Below are positions 22,076-32,199 of a stretch of 64,000 nucleotides of DNA, piece by piece. Origin of the DNA: Nectonema munidae (taxonomy: Eukaryota > Nematomorpha > Nectonematoida > Nectonematidae); contig JAUIRK010001025.1 in the NCBI GenBank assembly GCA_030549495.1, positions 327,501 to 391,500 on the forward strand, given 5' to 3'. The position numbers and the translations under genes were made by a program. Numbering within the stretch: position 1 is the stretch's first letter; each line of letters begins with the position of its first letter. The notes under the pieces were generated by a model. That model was not told the origin of the DNA. It saw nothing but the letters and a program-made list of their open reading frames with translations, and searched no databases.

Positions 22076-23590
22076 ATGCTGCTTCAACGTGGCAGCAGAG
22101 TCTTTTTGAACGCAACTCTTTTTCCTCCAAGAAACAATGGCTTTTGGCTTCGCTCCAAAGCATCCTCTCCCACTTCCACTCTTTCTCTCCTTCCCAAGTA
22201 TTCTAACTGGTTTAAACGAAAACGCCTGAAGCTGCACCCAGGCCTTCTCCATGATAATTGCATCGAAGCTCCATTTGCTCTGCAGAACGCCCTTGAATTT
22301 CATGTCAATCTTCACCTGGATGAGATGAAAAAAAAATTTCAAAAGAAGATCAAATTAACTCGATTTGTTGAAGAAGCGGAAGAAATGGATAAAGCTTTGC
22401 AGTGTAGGAGTAAGCCACTCACCAAATCCCAGTTGAAGCATCTGAAGCAGGATTTGCTTGAGACGGAGTTGTTCAAGAAGAATGAAAAGTACTCGCGTAT
22501 TGTTGAGTCCGTTGAAAGGAGGGAACTGCCTCATGGCGTCGACAATGTGAAGGAAGAACTACTCAAGGAAATCGCACCCAAACTGAAAGCGAAGGATGGA
22601 AGCGCCAAAGCGAACTTTGATTTGGACAGAAATGGCGCGTTGAAGTATGCGCTTTGCAACGCTTCCAAAAACTTCGCCATCGCGTACCGCATCTTTAGAG
22701 AGATTAAGGCGCGTCTTCCCCCCGCGTATACGCCCTCCACCATTCTGGATTTTGGGTCTGGCTGCGGCTCCAACCTTTGGGCGTTTCGGCATGTGTGGCC
22801 AGACGCTCTTAACTTCTACTTTGGAGTGGATTCGTGTGCGCACATGAACGCTGTCAATTACGACCTTCTTGCTACCGACTGGGATGTGACTGATTTAGCG
22901 ATGAGTGTCATTCTTCGCAAGGAACTTCCCCTTTTGACGAAGCAACTCAGCTTCAACATCGTGATCTGTGCACACACTTTGTCGCACCTCGGTAATCAAC
23001 GCCACCGCTTCCTCGTTCTCAGTCAACTGATTCGCCAAACCAAGGATTTCTTGATCCTGGTGGAGAGCCCCACGTCTTGGGGTGTAGACATTTTGCTGGA
23101 AGCGCAAACATTCATCCTTTCTAAGTTGGCTTCCTTTGATCAAGAATCACAGAGGTACGCCGATGACTTTTACATTTTTGCTCCGTGCCACTTTTTTGAT
23201 AATGGCTTCGATGAAGACTTTGCCTGGAAGACGCGCACCTTTAGCCTGGAGTATGAGCCATTTCCGGCATTTTACGGAAAATCGGGAAAATGCGACACCG
23301 CTGTGTTTTCCTACCTCATCTTTCGTAAAGGCTACAAAACGGACGATCTATGCGCTGACTGGAAACGCGTCATAAAGCACAACTTTCGTGAAAAAAATGT
23401 AAAGTACTTGTCTCTTGCGAGCAGAGGCAAAGCGAGGCAAATTACTCTAGCCAATGAGAAAGCTGTCATTAATCATCTTCTTCAAAGAACGAAAAGTAAC
23501 GATTTGGTTCCTGTGCACTTCGTTGATGAATTGGAGAAGCTGGGACAAGTTTTTGTTGAAAATAAGAGCAATCGCCGTTATATCTTTTAA
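22076..23590 (+). CDS. METTL17: METTL17 / Rsm22-family mitochondrial ribosome assembly factor
   Basis: A 504-codon intronless frame. The family binds the mitochondrial small ribosomal subunit and helps its assembly; it has a methyltransferase fold. Residues 1-60 are rich in Arg/Lys/Ser with almost no acids, consistent with a mitochondrial targeting peptide. The SAM-binding motif I is ILDFGSGCGSNLWAF (223-237), followed by the VDSC strand end (251-254), ICAHTLSHLG (297-306), and the family's LILVESPTSWG (326-336) and FYIFAPC (365-371). Human METTL17 has 456 residues. In the region after FAPC and again at 441-450 (NVKYLSLASR) the cysteines that hold the family's iron-sulfur cluster are missing, except Cys371. 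The gene is clearly more GC-rich than its surroundings. Start chosen at the first ATG of the open frame. AATAAA overlaps the stop codon at 23590 and another lies at 23650. Confidence 0.9.
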   Translation: MLLQRGSRVFLNATLFPPRNNGFWLRSKASSPTSTLSLLPKYSNWFKRKRLKLHPGLLHDNCIEAPFALQNALEFHVNLHLDEMKKKFQKKIKLTRFVEEAEEMDKALQCRSKPLTKSQLKHLKQDLLETELFKKNEKYSRIVESVERRELPHGVDNVKEELLKEIAPKLKAKDGSAKANFDLDRNGALKYALCNASKNFAIAYRIFREIKARLPPAYTPSTILDFGSGCGSNLWAFRHVWPDALNFYFGVDSCAHMNAVNYDLLATDWDVTDLAMSVILRKELPLLTKQLSFNIVICAHTLSHLGNQRHRFLVLSQLIRQTKDFLILVESPTSWGVDILLEAQTFILSKLASFDQESQRYADDFYIFAPCHFFDNGFDEDFAWKTRTFSLEYEPFPAFYGKSGKCDTAVFSYLIFRKGYKTDDLCADWKRVIKHNFREKNVKYLSLASRGKARQITLANEKAVINHLLQRTKSNDLVPVHFVDELEKLGQVFVENKSNRRYIF

Positions 23591-24654
23591 ATAAATGATC
23601 CAAATAATTTCAATTGGAAATAAGAGCAATGCGACATGTCATGACTTTTAATAAATGTAGATATAGAAAGTGGGAAACATGAGAGCTGTTGCAGAAGATG
23701 GGTGTGTTGAGAAGTGCGGCTATGCAATGATTGATAGATAGGGTGGCTCATTTAGAAATGACATTGGCTTTTTCAATTTCAAACGGTATTTTCTCGATAA
23801 ATGCAATTTTTTAAAATAATATTTTCTTAAGCTTCTCATTCTGGTTAAACGATCAACTTTGTGTGGGCTAGGTTTTTGAAAAGGTGGATTCAAAGTGCAC
23901 CATATATGTCCTTAAAACCTGAGTGACATGAATTTAATAGCCAATCAATGGATTTAACTGAGATTTCTTTTAATTGCTATGTTATTTTGATTTTAGCATT
24001 AGTTTGCACAAATATAGTTTTTTAATCGCAAAATATCTACTATGCAGTGTTCAATGCGTTGATCTTATTATGCCCTTATGATCGCTAGATTTTTCTTGGC
24101 CAATCACTGATTGATTATTTTTAAAACATAGATTAGCATATTTTTCTTTAGTTATATTTTGATAGTTTTAGTTTTTACAATTAAAAATTTTTCAATATCA
24201 ATTTTTAAATGCATTAAACAAACTTTAAAAGAAATTATAAAGAGATATCTCATTCCTCTTTGTGCAACTATAAATGTCACGAAAGATGCTTCTTATATTT
24301 AAATCATTGTTGACTCCTTACATAAACGTAAAGCCAAGAGCACTTATTAATAATATTTTATATCCCTGAAGACATAAATCGATTGAGAATTTTTTTTCAA
24401 TTTAATCACTTATCTCTCTTTCATGTATATCTCAAAAGTATAGAAAAAGGAAAATACATGCCAGATTTCATCGTTATAAACCCAATTTATAAGGAACTTT
24501 GTTTTTTACATGTGTATCCTTTGTATATGCCAGCGAAAATATATTGGGTGGATATGGTGGCTTTGATTTTGTCTTTGAATTGTGTGTTGCTCTAAGCGTG
24601 GGAAATAGACTCAAATTTCTAGGCCAAATATTTTTATGATATTTTTCTATGAAA
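23591..24654. other. intergenic 3' of METTL17
   Basis: Contains likely polyadenylation signals at 23590 and 23650. 24383-24595 is an open frame of 70 codons without family resemblance. Nothing else recognised. Confidence 0.4.
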
Positions 24655-24912
24655 CTACATATGGCACCTTTGAATTAAATTGATTAATTTAATCATCTTG
24701 AAGTGATAGGCTAAGCCTGCAATGATATCTGCCAAGTAAGCTATTTTCGCGTCTGTTATATTTACTTTGAATATTGCGAGGAATTTCCTTGCATTTTTAA
24801 TAAAAATCTCATTTGAAACATAGAAAACCGCAGGTGTTCGAACAAGCTGGGAGAAAAGCTTTTTCTCTGCATGCATGATAAATCTAGTAAACGTAAGATA
24901 CTGATTATTCAA
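24655..24912 (-). pseudogene. possible hAT transposase fragment
   Basis: 85 codons. The stretch AKIAYLADIIAGLAYHFKMI resembles the 'lAyLADIF.hLN.LN..lQG' segment of hAT transposases related to ZBED5/FAM200. The upstream residues are compatible with the preceding 'L..ei..F' helix. No other domain is near. Weak call. Confidence 0.35.
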
Positions 24913-25920
24913 CTTTAAAATTTAATGTAGGTTTTTGCTATCTTAAAATGGATACAACCATTTTAAAATGGTGATTTCTCTAAACTAGTAATCGATGTTT
25001 CGAAACAATGCCTTTTACAATTAAAAAGAAGGAAATCCTGGTGCAGATACAGAATTTCAGTGAATTCATGAAATCTCATTTAAAATTTTTTAACTCTCTC
25101 GTTTTACAGTCTTTCTGCTACAAATAGAAGATTTTGTAAGTCTTAGCTTTGACCAAACAGATACAAATTATTATCAAACTAAGACGCTAAGGAAATTATT
25201 CAAGTGAATAAAGACAATTAATAGGAATGCATGTAGTATGCAATTATATACATTTGAATGTTAATATAGAAACGCATTTTCATAGCACTGGTTTTAACCT
25301 CTATATACCAAAATCAGTTCTCAATTTTCCTTTTATTGACTTATATTTCGAAAATTCATGTATTTTGAACCAATAATATGTTTTTTGCCGATATCAATAA
25401 ATCTAAAGGATTGTCCAGATTTATCTTAGAGTTTCCCTTTCTGCCTAATTACCAATGCTACCAGTTTAAAGAGAATAAATGTATGTTCGAACAACACCAT
25501 TCCTTGTCTGTCCACCCTATCTTCGATTTAATTTTTAAGTAAAATACAGGTGGACTAAATATTTTGAATTGCTATTTTTGCATTGTAATTCAGCATTTTA
25601 CATATATAATATAAATTTGTATTTAATAAATTTTGCTTAATTTTGTTAAAATCATCAAATTCCCATTTTTAGTCGCCTCCCCCTACTGTTACATCGTTTT
25701 ATGTGTTGACCATTGTATAAATACTAGCCGGTCCAGTGGTTGTTTCAAGCAAATGATAAAGATGCATTTTATCTAAGAGAAATAATGAAAATTGCTAAAT
25801 CAACATCGAAACGCCCACGGCATCGGCTAGTATAGAAGATTAGTTTAATGCATTATGGTTATGTAGAGACAAACAAAATATAACATTTGAGTTCTAGAAG
25901 GGAAAGCAATCCTTAATAAA
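24913..25920. other. AT-rich spacer
   Basis: No gene recognised. A small inverted pair, TACTAGCCGG (25725) and CGGCTAGTA (25828), brackets about 100 bp and may be a tiny MITE. Confidence 0.35.
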
Positions 25921-26160
25921 TATATTTTTGAATGGCTTTTTGAAAGGTTTTGATTGATTTTGAAACAACATAAACATCACGATTGAATTCAGCATACTTG
26001 AGAATAGGTTTATATGTGTAAAAATCTATCCATTTCCAAAACTCGGCAATTTGAGAAAAATCGCTTTTTGACATGTTTTGATTCGTTTTCAAAGGAAATG
26101 AATACAATTGATTGGTATATATGTCAAAATTATTTTAAATATCGTTAATAAAAAATTCAA
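25921..26160. repeat. isolated unit of the 145-bp repeat of the piggyBac-ended family
   Basis: Shares GGTTTTGATTGATTTT, ACATCAC.A.TGAATTCAGCA and 'ttgagaataggtttatatgtgtaaaaa' type order with the arrays at 19960-20430 and 41155-41670. A partial second unit is at 26060-26160 and a further half unit near 27160-27200. Confidence 0.55.
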
Positions 26161-26655
26161 TTTTGAAATGAGTGTTAACAAAAAAATTTATTGATGAGAA
26201 TCGTGGATCTCCAAAAGATGCCAGACACCAACTCTGAGCTAGGATTGGAAGCTCTTTGGCGTTATCTCCGTATGTCTCGGAGTGAGCTCTAGTAGCGAGA
26301 GCTGTTGCTTGGAGTGCAGAGTGGTGGAGATGCTGGGCTTGAGTTGAGATTTTCGATTAGTGCTCCTCTTCAGGATGTTTGTGTTATATATGTCGTATTG
26401 CCAATGTGATGTGTAGTCAATGCCAAACTACAGAAATTGTGGCTTCAGGTAGTGTACATTAGGGTGTTTCACAATTATAGGGAAAATTTTAATTCAACTG
26501 AAAATTGTAAGCAACCTTTTATTTTGTTTTTTTAAATAAAAAATCAAATATAAAAAAATTGAAGAGCATCGGCCAATGGTAAAATGTCGCGCAATTCATT
26601 TCAACTTTTTCATAAGGCAGGATTTGGTCCGACTTGGGAATTCTTTCCGGTGGGC
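26161..26655. other. intergenic, more GC-rich stretch at 26200-26360
   Basis: 26200-26360 has balanced base composition compared with its surroundings but no frame with recognisable similarity. Nothing firm can be said. Confidence 0.3.
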
Positions 26656-26820
26656 TTAGACTACATGAAGAAGGAACTGAAGTTGGTCTTCTGCCTTGGT
26701 CCTTCCACTCTTTGTGAATTCCTGAACCAGAGCCACTCCACGCTCCGCAACCAATCCCTCTACTCGTTGGAGTCCAGCTTGATAAGAAGGGTTATCCTTC
26801 CATTTTGTCGGATCCTCGTC
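26656..26820 (-). pseudogene. unidentified protein remnant (AERGVALVQEF motif)
   Basis: On the minus strand 54 codons run from 26820 to a stop at 26656: DEDPTKWKDNPSYQAGLQRV, then VAERGVALVQEFTKSG, then EDQLQFLLHVV. From memory this resembles the C-terminal part of uncharacterised, often multicopy invertebrate proteins that carry AERGVALIQ.F and EDQLQYLLQVV. Upstream the frame is shifted once (VHILMSRRATEVDTRFF in another phase). Base composition is less AT-rich than its surroundings. The plus strand is also open here (26584-26901) but gives no recognisable protein. Confidence 0.45.
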
Positions 26821-26902
26821 AAAAAAAAACGTGTGTCGACTTCTGTAGCTCTGCGCGACATCAAGATGTGGACTTTACAGTATAAAATTTTGCCAAACTA
26901 GT

Positions 26903-27567
26903 TTTTTGATGAAAAGGAATGTAACGAGAGGTTGCTCATAAAAATCCCACAATTTTCATTTTTTTTTAAACATCCTAGTGTACATCGTGAATTGGATAAC
27001 CTTGGATGTTTTGCATGTGTGTGTCAAAGTTGTGATGAACAATGTGGTTGAATGATTGAAGGTCCAGTAGGATTGATGGTGATTTGATGAATGTTGCACT
27101 GTTGAATATTTACATATATAACATCGTGATGTAACAATGTGTAAATATTTTAAATCACTTTTTTTCACAACTTTGATTGATTTTAACCAAAAAATATCAT
27201 CATCAGTATGATGAGTTAATATAAAAATAGTATAGGTTAAGAGTTAACCCTTTTGTATGTTATATGGTGTGATGAGATATTCGTTTTTAGCATTAGCCAA
27301 TACATTTGTTCTCTGAATCCAATAATTAATAATAATAAGTTTCTTATGCCAATAATTATATCTTAACCAATCAGAATGCTTCCAGCGACAGACGCTAGGT
27401 TATTATAATATAGATAGATAGACATTTCTTAAAAAGATTTTTTCTCTATTTTTATTATTGTGAACTTAAGTGGCGCTTAATGACCTCGAAAGTCACTTTT
27501 GCGCTTTCATAAAAACACTCTCGATAAAATTCAGAATGAAATTTTGATACAAAACATGATTTAATTT
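26903..27567. other. intergenic upstream of STRAD
   Basis: No gene recognised. 27160-27200 carries a partial 145-bp repeat unit. 27613-27626 (TTTATTTTCCATAG) would serve as a 3' splice site if the STRAD transcript has an upstream noncoding exon. Confidence 0.35.
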
Positions 27568-28959
27568 ATGAAATATAATAGTGATTTTCATCCACAGATT
27601 TGTCAGTTTTTCTTTATTTTCCATAGTTCCGTTTCTAAAGTCTTAATAGCGCCACCTGCAAGGCAACATATGTTTCCAAGTCATGATCTTCGCCTTTTCG
27701 AGTACGAAGTGGAAACTAAGCTGGTTTGCGGTCACTACGTAGCTCGGAATAAGAGATTCGCTGTTAAACAAAAATGCCTGGTCAAATGCGTTCACATCGA
27801 ATCGTGTACAGACGACGACATTCAGCGCTTGCAGGAAGAATTCAAGATCAGTCAGTTGTATCATCATGTGAACGCTCTTTTGAGCATCGAGCAAATGTTT
27901 CTTGTTAAGAGTCACCTCTACGCCATTTACCCGTTCATGCCTTTCGGGTCTCTCTATGATTTGGTCCTTCTCAACTCTCACTTGGTCATCACTTCCAAAG
28001 TGTGTGCGAGTGTTGCGTACCAGGTCATCTCTGCTCTTTGTTACCTCCACTCCAAAGGCATCGTGCATGGAAGTGTGCAATCTTCACGAATTTTCTTAGA
28101 CCCAAGTGGCCAAGTTTTGCTCTTGTCTCCAAAATATATTTTCTCTCTGCCTCATCCAGATCACCTTCTCTTCGATTTTCCCTTGGACCGGGAGAGTGAA
28201 AGAAATCTTTACTGGAAGAGTCCTGAAATTCTTGCTCAAGATTTCCAAGGCTTCAACACTTCAAGTGATATGTACAGTTTAGGACTTGTTCTCACACACC
28301 TCCTAACCAAACAACTGCCCTTCTCGGATTTAGAACCCGCACATATGTTATTGGAAAAGTGTCTTGGCCGAATGCCCTCATCTTTGAAGTTTATTTGTAC
28401 TAAAACTCACTCCTTTGTAACTTCTCCTTCAAAAACAAAGGATCTCGTTGATCCAGACCAAAATAAAAAGATGTCTCGCTTGAGTGATTTTGGAGCGTGT
28501 AAGTCGACTTCTTCTATTCATTTTTTCTCGCGCAAGTCATCTCTAATTCATCGCAATAACGCTCTAAACTTCATTTGTTCGTGTCTTCAGTCAAACTTTC
28601 AGCTACGCCCCTCGGCCTATCAATCACTGTCACATGCCTTCTTCAAAAAGATCCACAATATTGACATGAGTAAAAAGTTTCTTAAAATTTTTTTGATGCG
28701 TGCCAATGAAGTTGATGATGAGAAACGGGATAATGATGTGTTTGCTGGGAATTCTGCTCTTTGTGATGATGGAAACATTGCTGCAGCATCTAAACATCAT
28801 CCCTCTCTACTGCATCATGTGAAAGGCAAGAATCATGATGAGATGAAGCATGAAAAAGACTTGAAGGAAACGTCTTGGAGTGATGATGAAATTTGCGCTA
28901 AATACTTTTGCAACCACAACGGAATGAAGGATGCAAGCTCTTACGAGTGGAAATTTTAA
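27568..28959 (+). CDS. STRADA: STRAD pseudokinase (STE20-related adaptor)
   Basis: A 463-codon intronless frame. STRAD is the pseudokinase partner that, with MO25, activates LKB1. N-lobe: FKISQLYHHVNALLSIEQMF (92-111) and YPFMPFGSLYDLV (121-133). The catalytic loop HRD is HGS (167-169, IVHGSVQSSRIFL); the DFG position reads LLSPKY (185-190), so no catalytic or Mg-binding Asp remains. C-lobe: LYWKSPEILAQDFQGFNTSS (214-233), DMYSLGLVLTHLLTKQLPF (234-252), MLLEKCLGRMP (260-270) and the last helix LRPSAYQSLSHAFFKKI (346-362) follow STRAD closely, including the linker insert at 275-325. The protein ends in WKF, matching the WEF tail by which STRAD binds MO25. The likely true start is Met35 (27670); residues 1-34 look poorly conserved, with a possible splice acceptor at 27626. 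Poly(A) signal at 29042. Confidence 0.9.
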   Translation: MKYNSDFHPQICQFFFIFHSSVSKVLIAPPARQHMFPSHDLRLFEYEVETKLVCGHYVARNKRFAVKQKCLVKCVHIESCTDDDIQRLQEEFKISQLYHHVNALLSIEQMFLVKSHLYAIYPFMPFGSLYDLVLLNSHLVITSKVCASVAYQVISALCYLHSKGIVHGSVQSSRIFLDPSGQVLLLSPKYIFSLPHPDHLLFDFPLDRESERNLYWKSPEILAQDFQGFNTSSDMYSLGLVLTHLLTKQLPFSDLEPAHMLLEKCLGRMPSSLKFICTKTHSFVTSPSKTKDLVDPDQNKKMSRLSDFGACKSTSSIHFFSRKSSLIHRNNALNFICSCLQSNFQLRPSAYQSLSHAFFKKIHNIDMSKKFLKIFLMRANEVDDEKRDNDVFAGNSALCDDGNIAAASKHHPSLLHHVKGKNHDEMKHEKDLKETSWSDDEICAKYFCNHNGMKDASSYEWKF

Positions 28960-29389
28960 AGGCAGCCATTTTTAAAGCCGCTGAATGATGATTGTCCATG
29001 GTATTTCCTTTTTCTTCCGACTCATTTTGCGCTTAATTTAAAATAAAAATTTTATTATAACGATTTGATGTGCATGTGATCATAGTTTCTGCTAGTCGTA
29101 TGTATTTATCGATAGCTTGGCAAAGCTTCGGAGACATATCTTTTTGGGGTAATGACTTCGCAAGAAAAATATAAAATTGACTCTATTATATATTTAAATA
29201 TAAAAATCGTAAAATACTAAAAAACATACTTAAAATAAAATTTTCAAAAATTTCGGTTTTTTTAAATTTATTTTTATTTAGAAAAAAGAATTATAAAAAT
29301 AATCTGAAATATAAAAAGAAGGTGGAACAAACCAATTAGGTTTTTTATTTCATAAAAACAATATGATTGGTTGAAATCTTCATGTAATA
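28960..29389. other. intergenic 3' of STRAD
   Basis: AATAAA at 29042 probably ends the STRAD transcript. Otherwise AT-rich and empty. Confidence 0.45.
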
Positions 29390-29677
29390 CATAGGCGGAT
29401 TTAGAGGGGGATAGAGCCGACGTACGCCCCCCCCCCCCCTCCTAAAATTAAATGAGACCTGTTACAAAAAATTTAAAAAACATTTGCAAAATGTCTTTGA
29501 CTTTTATTTAATACATAATGCTTTGGTTAAACTATTAATGATATACAGAGTTATTAACATATATCTATAAGGATTTGTTTTAAAACCCTATCATTTAATT
29601 TGTATGCTTGAAATTTGAGTTCTAGTTTAGTAAAATCCGCCCCCCCCCCCGAATGCCAATTTCTAGATCCGCCCCTG
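29390..29677. mobile_element. 288-bp hAT-like MITE with C-rich subterminal tracts
   Basis: The left end CATAGGCGGATTTAGA (29390) and the inverted right end CAGGGGCGGATCTAGAAATT (29677 leftwards) form a terminal inverted repeat. Each end has a run of about 12 C just inside. Noncoding interior. No exact 8-bp duplication found. Confidence 0.6.
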
Positions 29678-29789
29678 TAATATATAATAATACTAATAAG
29701 ATGACGATTTTTTTAACTTCTTTGTTTTGAACAAAAAAAAATAACAGTTATTCAATATTTCTTCTTCATGATATATAAATATATATATA

Positions 29790-29859
29790 CTCCTCTAATG
29801 AGGTCACCATAGGGACCAAGTCTTTTGAGCGTTATTTAGGATTGACCTCATTAGAGGAG
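29790..29859. mobile_element. 70-bp hairpin MITE with perfect 17-bp TIRs and TA flanks
   Basis: CTCCTCTAATGAGGTCA (29790-29806) is perfectly inverted at 29843-29859, with a 36-bp loop. TA flanks both sides (29788-29789 and 29860-29861), as expected for Tc1/mariner-type insertion. It is noncoding and could fold as a strong hairpin. Confidence 0.7.
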
Positions 29860-30019
29860 TAGTTATCTTATTTGAGAGTAAAAGGATAACTGTTATAATC
29901 AATCAAAAACATTTATATTTTTTTAGCTTCTTTATATTATTTAAATTATTACATAGTAAAAAAATTGAAAAATAAACTTAAAATGTCACAGAGAAATAAA
30001 AAAAGTAAAATCTATAAGG

Positions 30020-31545
30020 TTATTTTTATTTTGCAAAAAACAGGTACTAATTTTACTTTTTGCTTTTTTGCTAGCTGTCCTAAAAACATTACTTGCTCAA
30101 TGTCTTTTTCCAGTTTCCGTGCAAGATCATAGCTTTGTAACATTCCTCTTTTAAGTGCAAACTTTTTAAGATCGATTGCAGAGGTTAGAGCTCCAGAAAG
30201 ATTTTTTATAGAACATTCACTCTCACCAAGCCATTTATTATTAAAGCCTCCGGATCTGATTAATTTTCACCGAGGACGTCTTGTACCAAATCTGCTTCCC
30301 ATGTATCAGTAAGTTCTTCAACGACCGGTAAATCATCATCAATTGAAATGAACTCCGTGTCTGTCATATGGTTTTCTATTTCACAACGCTGAGAGACTTC
30401 TTTGATAAGATCATCAAGTGGGATGGAATCATATGAAGAACAACCACCCCAACAATTCTGGGGGGGGGGGGCTATTTTTCAGAAAATAAATTTTTAGGGT
30501 GGCTATTCTTCAGTTGAGTTTTATATTTATTTAAACTTTGAAATGTGTATTGTATAATTAAATTCGAGCGTATACTAAACAAAGTGTTTTTAATCGGATT
30601 ACACTGATACTGATTTCCTATAAAAAAACATACTATATATAATCACTAGTATATATTTAATCTTATAACACTGCATAATCTTGAAACAATATCCTGTTTT
30701 GCAAATCAGCTATATAATATTATAGATGTATACTTGTTGTTTATTTTTTTAATTCTTCTCACAAAATGAATTTTCAAGATTTTATTTTGCCTTTACTAAA
30801 TCAAAATTCTTTATATGTTATTACTTGGATGAAAACTCAAAAACTTTTGAAAACAAAGTGTTTTTGGAAAACTATTTGGGGTGGTGGTTCTTCAAAAGGA
30901 TCATACGGGGTGGTTGTTCTTCACTTGCTACTAAAATATTGTCTTGGGTGGTTATTATTCATATGATCTGTGGGATGCCCTGTTTAAGATTCAAAGATTG
31001 TGCAAGAACACCAAAACCACTCTTGCAAAAACTGTAGAGGGTTTGATATCTACAGAGTCCGCTATCCATTCAATGGCGTTTAAAACAGTAATGGAGGAAA
31101 AAATTTCCATATTTTTCTGTTCTTGCAATATTGGAACTGAGAAGTTTTTTTCGATTATAACGTTTAAATGTTTGAATTATGCCCTGATCAAGAGGTTGTA
31201 GAACTGAGGTACAATTAGCAGGAAAGAAAATAACTTTTATATTTTTCGTCTTAACATCTTTTGGATGGCCAGAAGCGTTGTCTAACAACAAAACATTGCT
31301 TTTGCATCAGCTTATCAAATTCAAGCAATCATTCACGGTAAAGTTCAGCAACAATCCAAGCTTTTTTATTGGACTTCGATAAAACAGGAAAAGCTTTATG
31401 AGGAACATTTTTAAAACAACGTGGCTTCTGAAATCTTCCTATAACGAGCGGCTTTTGGAAATCTCCATTCATATTCCAGCAAAGAACAACTGTTAAAGTT
31501 TTAGAGAAAAACATCTAATACATTTCAGAAAAGATATCAATTTTT
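30020..31545 (-). pseudogene. Tigger/pogo transposase remnant, split by a nested element
   Basis: Minus strand. 31514-31329 reads MFFSKTLTVVLCWNMNGDFQ, KPLVIGRFQKPRCFKN and SNKKAWI (first half of the DDE_1 domain). 31291-31070 reads LLDNASGHPK, KVIFFPANCTSVLQPLDQGI and QTFKRYNR, with the catalytic Asp of LLDNA..H. About 31080-31010 carries the IEWIADSVDIKPST segment. The C-terminal tail at 30420-30270 reads PLDDLIKEVSQRCEIENHMT and WEADLVQDVLGENQ. The CENP-B-like N-terminus is missing. Several frameshifts. A 522-bp element lies within the gene at 30437-30958. Confidence 0.85.
30437..30958. mobile_element. 522-bp element nested in Tigger, perfect 8-bp target duplication
   Basis: Flanked by TCATATGA on both sides (30429-30436 and 30959-30966). 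Left end AGAACAACCACCCCAA; inverted right end ATAATAACCACCCAAG. Motifs GGGTGG.TGTTCTTCA occur several times inside, and a run of 12 G lies at about 30461. An 8-bp duplication suggests a hAT- or P-type MITE. Short open frames inside have no resemblance to known proteins. Confidence 0.8.
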
Positions 31546-32195
31546 TTGTGTTTAACGCCATCTAAAATAATAAAAACACAAGAGATATGGTATGGTATAA
31601 AATGAAACCTCATATGAAGCTCCTTTAAAGTTCTGAAATTTGTATTTGAAATACAAATTTATTTCAAACTGTTTTAACCACTTTATAGAATATTTGAGTA
31701 TATTGCAATTACTACTGAGTATTAAATTTCATTGTAATCACAAAGTAAAATCATCTCTCGCTAAAAATCGCACAAGCGATTCCTGTGAGAGCGAGGTATC
31801 TAGTAAAGATCGAAGAGTTTGCTCACGAAGCCACTCGCTCTTTCAAGTTTCCAATACGAGCTAACTTTCGATGAATCTTGTGATATAGATATGATTGTTT
31901 ATAATTTATATTATTGTTACTGAAGTGTGAGTGATATGTTGAATTATATTGTACGTCGCGATCTCTATAAATATTTCTTTAGTTGTTCGTCACCATGATT
32001 ACATAATATATATAAAACACATCCTATATTTCTATCGTGTTTTCTCAACATGACATCATACTCATGTATAATGCGTTGTGTTTACATTGAACTCGCTTGG
32101 TACATATTTTTCATGAACTCAGTTCAATTATCTCTTTGTAATAAACCGCTAACATTTCATTGAACGCTTTCTCTATTCCACCATTTTCTTTGTTT
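31546..32195. other. intergenic, nothing recognised
   Basis: 31640-31864 is an open frame of 74 codons with no resemblance to a known family. The rest is AT-rich. Confidence 0.4.
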
Positions 32196-32199
32196 CATA

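Noticed and set aside
22034-23629. Long open frames on the minus strand across METTL17 (and similar ones opposite STRAD)
   Set aside because: They are shadows of the coding strand with no family resemblance.
25724-27420. CTAG-like ends (25828-25840 and near 27404) as Helitron termini
   Set aside because: No convincing GC-rich hairpin before the CTAG, no matching TC 5' end, and no Rep/helicase protein.
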